Source of the DNA: Microbotryomycetes sp. JL201
Taxonomy: Eukaryota; Basidiomycota; Microbotryomycetes
Direction of reading: 5' to 3'
NCBI GenBank assembly: GCA_033819885.1
Contig: JAQYUZ010000017.1
Span: forward strand, 239,827 to 303,826
Length of the DNA: 64,000 nt
Shown: positions 1-10,400 of the stretch, piece after piece
How positions within the stretch are numbered: the stretch's first letter is position 1
Layout of the letters: every line of letters begins with the position of its first letter
Made by a program: the position numbers and the translations under genes
Notes under the pieces: model-generated
Seen by the model: the letters and a program-made list of their open reading frames with translations, nothing else
The model's database searches: none
Told to the model about the DNA's origin: nothing

Positions 1-733
1 TGCCACTCGTTCGTTCTCGGCCAGCTCGACTGTATGCAAGGCCAGGCTCGACTCGAAATGGACCAGCGGCGAACCAGTGACGTACGACGAGCTCAAGCCG
101 ATCACTCAGAGCCCTAATGATGTCGGTAGTTGCATGTCCGACTCGTCTACTGCGCCAACTGATACCGTCTGCACTTTGCTGTCTGCTGTCCACAGGACAT
201 CCTGATCGTCGGCAAGTAGATTCACTCTGTGCTCATTTCGCTGGCAAGCCGTGCTCAAAATATCGTCTTGCTCCGGTGTAGATGTTCGTGAACCATCAGA
301 GGTTGCACTTGGATCGATTCCCTCGTCGGTCAACCTTCCTCTGACAACGTTTGAAAAGAGCTTGGCGATGGACGAAGGTCCGTCTGTCGCTCGCTCGGTG
401 GCGTTCGCATTTGTCTCTCTTACGACTGATTGACAATTTTTGAATACACTTGGCAGGCGACTTTACTCGAACTTATGGATTCCACAAACCTAGCAAGCAA
501 CAACCCATCATCTTTTACTGCAAGGCTGGCGTGCGGGCACAGACGGCCGTTGAACTGGCAAAGCGCGCTGGCTACAAGGTGTAAGTGACGTCGGGGCTGT
601 CCTGCCATCGATCAGAATTGGGCTCAATCAAGTCTCGAGCGATGTTGCTAACGTGGGTTGTTTCAGCACACGCAACTACAAGGGCAGTTATGATGACTGG
701 ATCAAGCGCGACGCCAAGAACGGAGACGACTGA
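1..733 (+). CDS. Rhodanese-domain sulfurtransferase A, probably mitochondrial (5' partial)
   Basis: A single rhodanese domain protein whose start lies left of the window. Exons are 1-121, 196-211, 282-377, 457-580 and 667-733. The visible N-terminus (ATRSFSASSTVCKARL) is rich in Arg, Ser and Ala, as in a mitochondrial presequence. It is followed by TYDELKPI, DILIVDVREPSE, the active-site loop FYCKAGVR with the persulfide cysteine, and the closing YKGSYDDW. Rhodaneses of this yeast Rdl1/Rdl2 type move sulfane sulfur from thiosulfate or persulfides; the physiological donor is not visible. The second coding exon is only 16 bases. The intron at 212-281 starts with GC (G|GCAAGT) and joins V-D-V-R in frame. 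The gene is the upstream member of a tandem pair with the gene at 1207. Confidence 0.85.
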
Positions 734-1206
734 GTAGAGTCTATTGAACGTGTGTCACTCTTGTGCAATGTTTCAGCCCCTCCTTTGGGTCTATTGCGTG
801 CCGGCACGAGTGTTGACGTGCATTTGCCTGAGCTCGGGCCGCTTGTGGCTGGATCGCGGGCCGGTGTTGGCTCGCTTCTTGCGCACGAGCTACCAAGTGG
901 CGCCTTTACGCCCGGCAGCCCGTCCTCTCTTGCACCTATCAGGCTCGACCTTTGTTTACACGAGCTCCCGTTTGCCGCTGCGCACGACTCTTGATCGCAG
1001 TGCACGGTCCATCGACACGGGCACAAGTGCTCCGGCTCGTTTTCACAAGTCGGCAATACGATACACGCACCTGCTCGCTCCAGCTCGGTCTTTGACGCTT
1101 TGCAGTTAATCATTACGGTCGCCTTTACTTTGCCGCTCAACTCTGCATCGTTGTGAACCCTTGCGCGCGCGCGCACTCTCGCGGCTTTCTCGAAACACGG
1201 AACGCC
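734..1206. other. Intergenic region between the tandem rhodanese genes
   Basis: About 470 bp hold the terminator of the first rhodanese gene and the promoter of the second. Open frames on both strands here (for example minus 688-1293) show no family motif and overlap the real exons. An alternating CG run lies near 1165. I see no other feature. Confidence 0.5.
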
Positions 1207-1996
1207 ATGACCGGCCAACAAGATGAACAAGCCTGGCAACAGGGTCAAGTCGTCGATTTTGAAGAGATGCATCAGATCAGTCAATTTGGACACGACTCTG
1301 TAAGTGGCGCGTCATCATCGTCGTCGTCGTTGTCTCCTTGCTTGCGGCGTTGATCTGAATGAAGCCGGTTGCACACACTCACACCGAACAAACGCATTCA
1401 CATGTTGCATTTGACTGACACGTGTATTTATCTGTCCCAAACTTGGCCTGTCCCCCACGTAGGACATTGTCATCATTGGTTCGTCTGTCTGTGCCAAGAG
1501 CTACCACAAAGTTGCACAGCTGATCCGAGACGTTGTGTGCGGCAGATGTGCGAGAACTTGCAGATTACGCCGCAGGACACATTCCTCACGCCGTTCATCT
1601 GCCCTTGAGCATTTTTGAAGCGTCGTTTGCGATGGATCAAGGCGAGTTGCCACCTACGAGCAAGTTTCTTGATTTGCTGACACGCTTACTTGGCAAACAC
1701 AGACGTGTTTGCAAGGACGTATCGTTTCCCGAAACCGGCGTTGGACCAAAAGATTGTGTTGTACTGTCGATCGGGAAGGCGCAGCGGCTTGGCAGCAGAC
1801 ATTGCTCGCGGTTGTGGGCACAAAAAGTATGCGCCGTCGAACAAGTTGACGGTAACGTTTGAAGCTTACACTCGGTACCGTGTTTCTGTCATGCAGGGTG
1901 CGAGAATACAAGGGGAGTTGGAACGAGTGGTCCGTCAAGATGAACCCTGAACGACAAGACCCTGCAAGCGGTCAGCAGACATTTCAGGCGGATTGA
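1207..1996 (+). CDS. Rhodanese-domain sulfurtransferase B (tandem paralog)
   Basis: Complete 142-residue single-domain rhodanese. Exons are 1207-1299, 1463-1478, 1546-1641, 1703-1826 and 1897-1996 and the total length is divisible by three. The protein shows DIVIIDVREL, AGHIPHAVHLPLS, the catalytic loop LYCRSGRRSG with the active cysteine, and YKGSWNEW. Unlike its neighbour it starts directly with an acidic, Gln-rich segment (MTGQQDEQAW) and has no mitochondrial presequence, so I infer a cytosolic paralog. Exons 2, 3 and 4 are 16, 96 and 124 bases, identical to the upstream copy, which shows a tandem duplication that kept every intron position. The intron at 1642-1702 has a GC donor (AAG|GCGAGT); the matching intron upstream uses GT. 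Confidence 0.88.
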
Positions 1997-2319
1997 AGCA
2001 ACAACAGGATAGGCTGTCCGCATGGCCAGGAATGTTTTGGCACCTGTCGAGTCGACCCTGAAGGACAATACGGAACGGAGAGGGACGAAGTGCTCGGACC
2101 TTTTTAATTTTGTTCTGTTTCTGATTGTCGTCTCGTGGCAAACGATTCTTTTGGCTGGTTGCAATGGGGCTTGCTTGTTGCTGGCGTTCCCGCGAAGGAC
2201 AGACAGCCTGATCCTGTTTGATCGTTATCGCGCTCGGGCGTGCGCCCCGAACCCGGCGGGCTCATCTCGTTTGCTTTTCCCAGTCCATCGCGAGCGTGTC
2301 ATCGTTCACTCGCCCCGCA
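1997..2319. other. Intergenic region upstream of the UPRT gene
   Basis: About 320 bp between the rhodanese B stop and the UPRT start. An open stretch continues through it but has no recognisable domain. Nothing else is seen. Confidence 0.4.
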
Positions 2320-3521
2320 ATGTCTGCTGAAGCGTACAAACGGGTCCAACATCCTGTCCTCGATGCGAAAATGTCGCTGTTGCGCTCGTCATCAACGACA
2401 CCGCAGCAGTTTCGGCAACTGGTCAAAGAGTTGACGACCATCATCGGCCTAGAGGCGAGCAGGACATTAGAGACAACACAAGTCGTCAACGTGAGTGCCT
2501 TGTTTTGCGAATGTACATGGCCGTGTGCGTCTACCCTGCGCGTGTGCCCAGCAGGAGGAGGCGCACCACATGCCTCGGACGTTCCGTGTCACGACGTGCC
2601 CAAACAAACATGTCATGCTCTGACACGAGACCAGACGAGAATTGTGCCAAAAGTGCAACAACAAGCTGACTGCATTCGTTTCGGTGACGACAGATGCAAT
2701 CTCCCATCGCCCCGTTCACCGGACATCGAATCTCTCACCGGATCGGCTTGTCACCCATCTTGAGAGCAGGAATCGGAATGGCCGAACCCATGCTCGATTT
2801 GTTTCCGACAGCAGCCGTCTTTTACCTCGGCCTGTTTCGAGAAAAAGTTTCTCTCCAACCGGTAGAATATTACCAAAAATTACCTGCACAGCCGACTGTC
2901 GATACGTTGTTTGTACTGGACCCGCTCGTGGCAACGGGAGGAACGGCTATTGCTGCCGTGACCATGTTGGTAAGTTTTGTGCGATCCCCCCTCCTTTTTT
3001 TTTCCCCGCGTTGCGCGCGCGCTCGTTCAGAGGGGCCGTGTCTAAACGCTGTTTTTCCACGCTCTCCTTTTTCTGCGTCTTTCAAGCTTGATTGGGGTCT
3101 CAAGGTGAGCGTGTCAAGGTCATCAGAGCCCTAGCCTTATGAGAGAGAAAGAAAGAAACCTAACAAACAACTTGCCCTTCGTCAAATAACCCCCCTGGGG
3201 TCGTCCACCGAATTCGCATCTTGTTCCTCCCAGATCGAAAACATTAAACTGCTCGTCCTGTTGGGCTCCAAACCTGGACTTGATAAAGTAGCCAAAGAAT
3301 GTCCAGGTTTGGAAATCTTTGTCGGAGCCGTAGATCAAGTCGTCAGTTGCTTTCCGGTTCTTGCTTTACAATGGCACAAGATTACTGCTGACGAGTTGGG
3401 GCGCACCGCGACGCGTTCAAACGTACATTCTCAGTTGTCTGAACAAGGAATGATCGTACCTGGTTTAGGAGATTCAGGTGACAGACAATTTCCAGATGGA
3501 ACTTTGTCCATGCAACTTTGA
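2320..3521 (+). CDS. Uracil phosphoribosyltransferase, bacterial type
   Basis: Converts uracil and PRPP to UMP and pyrophosphate (pyrimidine salvage). Exons 2320-2490, 2694-2969, 3087-3104, 3234-3338 and 3435-3521 give 218 residues, close to the 208 of bacterial Upp. Motifs in order are VQHPVLDAKMSLLR near the N-terminus, LSPILRAGIGM, the PRPP-binding loop VLDPLVATGGTAI, VLLGSKPGLDKV, and the uracil-binding end MIVPGLGDSGDRQF. These match bacterial Upp (VPILRAGLGM, DPMLATGG) better than yeast Fur1 (SIVRAGESME, LLDPMLATGG). Fungal uracil-catabolism UPRTs such as fission yeast urg2 could be the closest relatives, but I cannot test this here. Exon 3 is only 18 bases. The last intron (3339-3434, 96 nt) has no stop in frame. 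Confidence 0.9.
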
Positions 3522-3716
3522 AACGTGGAATGTACATCGTTTTGCTTTGGTCCTTTCGCCATGCTTTTCCCCGTCTTAGTGAGGCTTACGACGTCGTTAT
3601 GGGCGAGACGGGTTAGGAATTTCAGCAAACAAAAAGAGGGGTGAAAATGGATTACGGTGACTAGACAAAAACACAATCTCGTTTTCAAGGGAAGAAACAA
3701 AAAGGGAGGGAACGAA

Positions 3717-5697
3717 TCAGGCGTGCATCTGGCTCAGGTTCAACAAGTCCGAACCGGGTTGCAAGCCGATGCAGGCCTTGAGGAACGCCTCGAGCGCGGC
3801 GCGTTGGCGACCGAGAGAGTTGATGACGTCCACACCAGGCTTGGTGAGCGGCGCTTTGAGCATGAACGACAACAAGCCCAGGACCGAGTACATCTTTTCA
3901 AACTCGGCGTCTGGCGCGGTGCGATAGGTCACGCGCGTGCAAAGCTCGGCCAACAAGCACAAATCGATGATGAGCGGAGTCGCAAGCAACGAATCTTGGC
4001 ATTCGTTGAAGATGTTGAGCGTGTTGCGACCTCCCACTGTGAAGCATGCGCGCGTGCGGTCAGCTAACTTTGCCAGGTTAGGATTGGCAGTCTATGACTC
4101 ACTCATAATCTCGCTGTAATACTCGTCTAACGCGCGCTTGTTGTCGCCAACTGCAGGCATGTACTTGATCACGATGCAGTGATCAGGGTGCTCGGTGTCG
4201 CGCGCCTTGTCACCCTTAGCGACAGCCTTTTCACCATGAGGCGACTCGAGGATGGGCTTGTAAAGCAAGCGGTTGGCAGCGACCATGTCGTCAACGACAG
4301 ACGACTTGGAAATCTCTTTCGACTTGAACTGGAGTTCACCGCCACTGCTGGCATCGAGGTTCTTGCCGTCGTTGTTTCCGAGATGGTTGTAGGACGCTAT
4401 GCTGAGCGGCTTAATACCACTGTTGACGAGAAACTCTGCCAATACGGATTTGACCTTTGTCTGGCCCGACTTGAAATCGTCGCCGCCGATGAAAGCCTTG
4501 TGACGCTCGGCCAACTCGATGCAACCCGGCACGAACGTGTTCTGAGGCGCACCGTTGATGTAGGGCACGCCCTCCAGAATGGATGCAATCGCAAAGATGG
4601 TCGAGGGAGCGATTTCCTCGTGCGAGTTCTCGACGGCCTTGAGCAAGTTGTCGGCCGTGTCGTTGACGCCTGGGACGATCGCCGCGTAGCGCTCGGTGTT
4701 GGCTGTCCACAGAACGATGACCTGGTCGAGGCCATTCTGCTGCTTAAAGTTGCGAATGTCGGCACGAATGTGCTCGAGGTGCTTGGCCTTGTCGTTGCCG
4801 CCGACGAGGTTGTCGGCGCGCTCGTCTTGGCTAAAAGAGCAGAGCGACGTTGAGCAGGAACGGCAGTCGTATAGCAATTGCTCAAAACTCACTTGGCGTT
4901 GATGAACGTTGGGTACAAGATGGACGGCAACGGCTTGAGCTCTTGCATGTAAGGGACAAGCTGACGCTGCAAGTCATAGTCGAGCACTTTTGCGCGGCGC
5001 ATCGCCTTGTCAAGCGGCAAGCTCGAAATGTCCCAACCGCCAACCTGTGCGCATACACTTTGTCAAACAACCGGACGAGTGCGCGCGACGCAAGGCAAGG
5101 ACAACTTACGACGAGGTCGTTCGGGTGGACCATGGGCACAACGTCCGAGAACGGGACAAACACGTCCTTGCCTTCTTCGTCTTGACCGAGACGCAAAGTT
5201 GATGCGCGAACGAGCGAACCAATGTAATTTGGCGTCTGGGTGCCCTCTTTCGTGTTCCACGAAATGTTGTGCTTGTTGGCGAGGACCGTGGCCGACAAGG
5301 TCGTACCGTTGTTGCCGCCCAAACCGACAAGCATCAAGCTGAAAGTATTTCCAGAGATATGTTAGCAATCTCCTTGAAGTCAAAGACGGCGTGGCACTGA
5401 CCCCGTCTTGGGCACCTTGCGAACCGTCTTGAGCTCGAACGGTTGCTCGATTGGCTTGACCTTGTACGTCTCGCCCTCACGCTGAACGTGAGCCGAGTGG
5501 AACGTATACTTTGCCACCATGGCGTCGTCCGTGTACGTCAACTTGTCCGACTCTACTTTGACGCTGTCAGTCGGACGCCTGGCTGCGGTCGGATCGACAA
5601 TCGCGACTGCGGCCGAGCCGTTGGCACCGACAGGCGCGCGAGCACTGCCATTCGCGTAAGTGCCGTTCGGCGAAGGATCCAATGCCATTGGAGCCAT
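3717..5697 (-). CDS. INO1: Inositol-3-phosphate synthase
   Basis: NAD-dependent cyclisation of glucose 6-phosphate to 1D-myo-inositol 3-phosphate, the committed step of inositol and phosphatidylinositol synthesis, in the cytosol. Five exons (5402-5697, 5110-5338, 4893-5044, 4103-4830, 3717-4036) give 574 residues, slightly above the usual 530. The N-terminal 35 residues are a Gly/Ala/Asn-rich extension. The NAD-binding motif is [14 protein letters not shown]. It is followed by [32 protein letters not shown], the conserved [17 protein letters not shown] and [12 protein letters not shown] segments, and the end EDSLLAAP-like [14 protein letters not shown]. All splice phases agree. It is divergent from nothing close: 636 bp separate its start from the reductase gene. 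Confidence 0.96.
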
Positions 5698-6333
5698 TTC
5701 TGATTTTTTTCGGAGAGGTAAGAGTGTGCTGAAAGAGGCGCAAAGGTTCGATCTTAGGCTGATCGAGTCTGAAAACCGGGCGCGGTGAGCTTGCGACCGC
5801 TGCACGGCAAGAGCAGGAAACGTGTGTCAGCAAGGATCTGTTTGCGATAAGCTTCGGATATGACGTGTCGACTCGTTCCGCTTGACAGGTCAACATTGAC
5901 ACGAGTGCAAGTGCGCGGAGTGAGGCCGGGGCCACGAGGCGCGTGCGCCCGACGAGTCTCGAGAAACGTACGCGTGAGAGTTGTGCGAGCTACACAAGAA
6001 TGTAGAGAACAGCTTGACTGGTGTCTGAAGTGTGTTTGAACAGTCTCAAACACGCGAGCACGAAAGGTTGCGCTGGGGTCACTCGAGGTGATGAGTTAGA
6101 AAGGCAAGCTCGCCGACCCCGTGCGGCGCACGCCCAACCCGGCCGGGGACCAGTGGCCGGACTGCGCAGGGCATGCTCGGGCTTGCCACGCAGCGACATC
6201 GCACTCGGAATCGACTTCTATTTCACAACGTTTTCTCTCTTTATTGATAGACTCGCAAGGTATACACTTTGGCCATTGTGCGCATAAAACTTTCGGCTTC
6301 GAACGGCGAACGCGCCGCCGTCGTCCGATCAAT
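5698..6333. other. Upstream region of the inositol synthase gene
   Basis: About 640 bp between the INO1 start and the 3' end of the reductase gene, both on the minus strand. It must carry the INO1 promoter and the reductase terminator. I looked for a yeast-type UASINO (CATGTGAAAT) and did not see it. Short open frames here have no recognisable content. Confidence 0.4.
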
Positions 6334-6496
6334 CTAGAACTTGTAGACCTGTTGGGACCGATGAAAAAATGAAGAAAATGTTAATGTCTCGTAACAGTGA
6401 CTCGCCGTGTCCGAAGCAGTTCGCGTAGACAAATTATGCCGCGGCTGAATGCTCAACCGCCGAGCGCGACGCCCTCGGCGTTCTGTGACATGCCGC

Positions 6497-6541
<45 letters not shown>

Positions 6542-7856
6542 CGGCTTCTAGCGTTCGCAGCATGCAAGAGGCGCAAGATTCAAGCACTTGCCTGGTTTTC
6601 AGTGTAGCCCAAGTCGGCAAGCAAACCCTTGAGCTCGCCTTGATCTTTCGGCGAGACCTTGTTGCCTGAAATCGCGTTCATCTATAACAGTCAACAAGGA
6701 AAAGTTCCGTCAGCTGGCAGTATTTGCATCTGGAACAAAATAATGCGATCCGGCATGAGCGACTGACCATGCCAGGAGGACCGCAGACAAAGATCTTGAC
6801 GCGCTCTCCGAATGCAGGAGCCGGCGCGTTTTGAGCCAACAACTTTTGGTCAATGTAGCCTGTCGATTCAAACGTGCCGGAGAGAGTAGAGTCAGCGCTT
6901 TCAATCTCATCATCGCAAACGAGCGCGAGACTGACCGGTCGGGCCCTGCCACTCTTTGCCAGCCTTGTCGAGCACAAAGACATTCTTCATGCGCTCTGGG
7001 AATTTTTTCGCAAGCGACTCCCACTCCTTGCGCAAGAGAATATCTTCCTCTGCAATGTTGCCGTACACGAGCGTCACCTTTGTCTTGTCTTGGGGGTTTG
7101 AAAAGATGGCTTGGGCGACTATCATCCAATAGAAGCCGGTCAGTGTACGCAGCGACCTATCGGAATAAAATTTGCAGCTGTACCCACCTTGGTACATCGG
7201 AGTGATGCCAGATCCACCGCTGATGAGCACAACGTGTTCGAATTGATTCGGCTTGTAGGCAAATTTGGGAAGCGGGCTGGACGAGAGCGGCACGGATGCG
7301 TGAGGGTCAGGATTCGAGTGATGTTCACCTGCGCTGCTCTTTGGCGGAGGGGCCTCTTTCGCACTAACCCTTTGAAGGCAAGTTCTTGGCCTGGCTTGAG
7401 GTTATGGATGTGGTTTGTCATTTTGCCTTCGGGATATTTCTTGACGAGCAGTTCAATGTATCCTTCTGCATCTGGAGGAGAAATTTGTGTATAAGGTCGC
7501 AAGACTGGTTTTTGCTTGTCGTCCTGGCAGTCTTCTTTGTTGACAGCCTTGACCAACAAGGCCGATGCGACGGGCGTGGCTGCAGCCGTGCCTTCTGGCA
7601 GTTTGAAAATAAACTTTGCCGTGTTGTGGTTGTAAGGCTCGACCTTGTCGAGCTTGAAAGTTTTCCATTCGTCTGGGTTCAATGCCGATGGCAACGTGGC
7701 GGGTTGCACGCCAGAGTGGACCGACTTTGCCTTGTCTTGAGTGGTGGAATAATAGTATGCACCAGCGCCTACGAGACCTGCCGTCAAAAAGTACAGCGGT
7801 GTGTTGCTGCTGCCCTTGGCCGCCGCTGATGACGGCGCTGTCGAGTAGGCACGAAT
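6334..7856 (-). CDS. MCR1: NADH-cytochrome b5 reductase, mitochondrial Mcr1 type
   Basis: FAD enzyme passing electrons from NADH to cytochrome b5, membrane-anchored in mitochondria. Exons 7369-7856, 7188-7276, 6936-7118, 6768-6859, 6592-6681 and 6334-6348 keep one frame. The protein has a Ser/Ala-rich leader, a hydrophobic segment ([15 protein letters not shown]), the FAD motif [25 protein letters not shown], the NAD motif [20 protein letters not shown], and [17 protein letters not shown]. The family-typical C-terminus VYKF is supplied by a 15-base last exon, reached through a 243-nt intron with a GC donor (CAG|GCAAGT) that contains a 42-base homopolymer. Reading past that donor would end at 6580 without the motif. 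The first exon is unresolved; an ATG near 7943 or further upstream is likely. Confidence 0.92.
6500..6541. repeat. Homopolymer T42 (A42 on the coding strand of MCR1)
   Basis: An uninterrupted run of 42 T on the plus strand. It lies inside the last intron (6349-6591) of the minus-strand reductase gene, so the pre-mRNA would carry a long A run between the GC donor and the acceptor. Confidence 0.95.
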
Positions 7857-8321
7857 CTGCGAGCGTACGAGCACAAGAAGGCAAGCCAGCAAGCTAGGTC
7901 AGCCCGAGACAATCTGAGGTTTGCAGCCTGGCCGAGACGACATGGCATGCTTCCGACAGCGAGACGTGTGCTGAGTGACGCTGCGTCTCGCACACAGAGA
8001 CACGAGCCCTACTGCGCTTAGTACAGGTGCGCGTCCCGGTATAATTTGTTTCGTCACGGTTATGATTGAACCTCGCGCGGCGCTAGCCCGTGTACAGCTG
8101 GTGCGAGGGCTCGGTCGTCGATGACGAAATGCGCCAGACTGGATCGGCGACTAACTGACCCTGGCCGGAGCAGACGACGAGATGGATACGGATCAGTTGT
8201 ACTCACGGTCGAAGACCTCAATTGCGGGAGTATGCGTCCGATCATGTTTCTGGAGCAAGTAGAGAAACTGGGCGCGACGTAACTTTCGCCATAGACTTGC
8301 CTCGGTCCACTTGCACACAGC
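7857..8321. promoter_or_regulatory. Divergent promoter region, MCR1 / Ett1-like gene
   Basis: About 460 bp between two divergently transcribed genes. It probably also contains the first exon and first intron of MCR1 on the minus strand, which I could not fix. No recognisable motif was seen. Confidence 0.4.
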
Positions 8322-9972
8322 ATGGCACCAAAACCGCGCGGACTCAAAGCGAGCAGAAAACAACAGCAGCAACCTACCACCTCTAGAGCCGATGCCGCAT
8401 CCGAGCTGAACGCTGTTACAGCGACAGCAGGCAAACGCAAAGCTGCAGACGATGGCGCAGAAGACAACAACAACGACGACCCACATCGGACAATGCCACT
8501 CGACAGAGACTTTTTGAGCGTTCAGGACTTGTTCGAGTTGCGCGACACGGCGACGAGGCAGCTCGAGCACCACTTGGACTCTGGCGCTGCAGACGACAAC
8601 GACAAGGGCACGGACGGCGAGCAGACTCCACGTCAACAGGTCCAAAACTTGTGCAGAGGTATTTTGCACGGCTGCGACGCTCTCAAAACGCAGTTGCTCC
8701 CGACAAGTCAGCAAGGCGAAGACGAAGACTCTCGAAAGCTTAGAACGAGTGCGCTCGGCTTGAACGAACTGGGTCAAGTGTGGATTTTGTACCTCCAAGC
8801 GTGGGCATTGCACCACATGGCATTCGTCGTTGACAGGTCTTTGACGTCGCTCAAGCCTCGACCGCTCGAGTCGACGCTGGCCCAAGAGCAAGGGTCATCG
8901 ACATCGTCGTCATCATCGTCATTGCCGTCAAAGAAGCGCAGGATAGACGTCAATGAGCCTAGAGACCCCGCTCAGTGGTTAGACAGAGCTGTCGACATGT
9001 ATGACGAGGCCAAGGCGGCGCTCGACCAAACCAGTTTACAAAACGCAGACGATGAAAGGAAAAGCGACGGTCTCGTAGGCCTGAGCAGATTGTTGATCGA
9101 GAGCGACTCTTTTCGATGCATCAACGATAGACTGGATTTGGCTCTCACCAGAGACGACATTGTCAACGACAAGAGCAAAGACTTTCTCATCAAGAGACTC
9201 GCGAATTTACCTCGAGTAGCAGCAGTTGACACCTTGGAACAATTGAACGACTTTATCGACAATTACGACGACCCGTTTCAATCTTTTGTTCAGGCAATCA
9301 GGTCTCATGTTCGACTTGTTGAAGAACACGGATCCTTGGATGACCGACCAGATTACCTCGACAGGGTCGAAAACCTTATTTCGTCCACGTTGGAACAAGT
9401 CTGGTTCGGCTCTGACGACGAGAATCAAGTCGACTCGAAGAAGCGTTCAATCAAATTTGCACTGGAGCACGCCAGGACAGATGCTTTATTGGTCAAGTTT
9501 GTTTTGATGGTCGAACAAGACATTTATCGCAAATACAGACCCAATAATCTGGCCGCCATCGAACAAGCTGATGATGAGAACGATGACGCGGACGATGAGG
9601 ATGCAGAAGAGGATGACGAGATGGAACCATTGCCCGTTGACGCTCAGGACGTCAAGGAAGCGAGACAATTAGGTCAACAAGTTATTCAAGGCTTCGAGGA
9701 TCTTGTCAACAGGACAAACGAAGTTGATGTTTGGGATCGCAAACAAGTTCAGTCAGAAGTATTGACAAAGGTGAATACAGACCACCTTTTTTTCCGTGTT
9801 TCGTATGCGCATACCTTTCTACTTTGTTTTTGCTGATTCATTTGTTGCCGTCGAAATTTAGCTCGAAGAAGCTTACCAGGTCTACTCGGCTTTATTCAAC
9901 GCTGGACAAGAAGATGACAAGCTTGGCCAGATTGAAGCCCGCATCGCAGACGTTCAAGCCCAACGCAGTTGA
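8322..9972 (+). CDS. Ett1/Nro1-family nuclear protein (translation-termination enhancer-like)
   Basis: Two exons (8322-9770, 9862-9972) encode 519 residues. The start MAPKPRGLKASRK resembles the MAKRPLGLGK-type start of yeast Ett1 and fission yeast Nro1, and RGILHGCDALK resembles the GIVHECD helix of that family. The rest is helical and acidic. A polyserine and KKRR stretch near residue 205 may be a nuclear localisation signal, and an acidic run (DDENDDADDEDAEEDDE) lies near residue 415. In yeast Ett1 affects translation termination and Nro1 regulates the Ofd1 prolyl hydroxylase; which role applies here is unknown. Its stop is 47 bp from the stop of the convergent ArfGAP gene. Confidence 0.6.
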
Positions 9973-10019
9973 GATGGCATGCACCTTGTGTAATGCAATA
10001 GAATTAATTTGGCTTGAAT

Positions 10020-10324
10020 TTACGACCGCAAGAATGGATTTCTATTGGTCTGTGGCTGCGCCGAAGGAGACGGACCAGGATCACTGTACCCAAATCCGCT
10101 GCCAGTTGGCTGATATCTCAGCGGCAAGCTGTTAGTTTGGAGCCCCGTCATCACGGGGCCGGATGCGAATTGAGAAGGCTGTTGATGGTTTGACCAGGTT
10201 TGCTGAACCGACGCGCTCGAGCTCAGGAACGGGTTCAAAGAGTGAGATGGTTGATAATGCTGATAGGGAGCGTGGTGTTGCGGGTACATGTATTGTTGCT
10301 GCTGGGGATACGGAATATGCTGTG

Positions 10325-10400
<76 letters not shown>

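Noticed and set aside
688-1293. Long minus-strand open frame antisense to the rhodanese spacer
   Set aside because: No family motif, overlaps real exons of both rhodanese genes, and is explained by the GC-rich composition.
6580-6591. Stop codon of the reductase gene at 6580
   Set aside because: Reading on gives an end without the family C-terminus. The GC donor at 6591 joins in phase to VYKF at 6334-6348, matching VFKF of yeast Mcr1.
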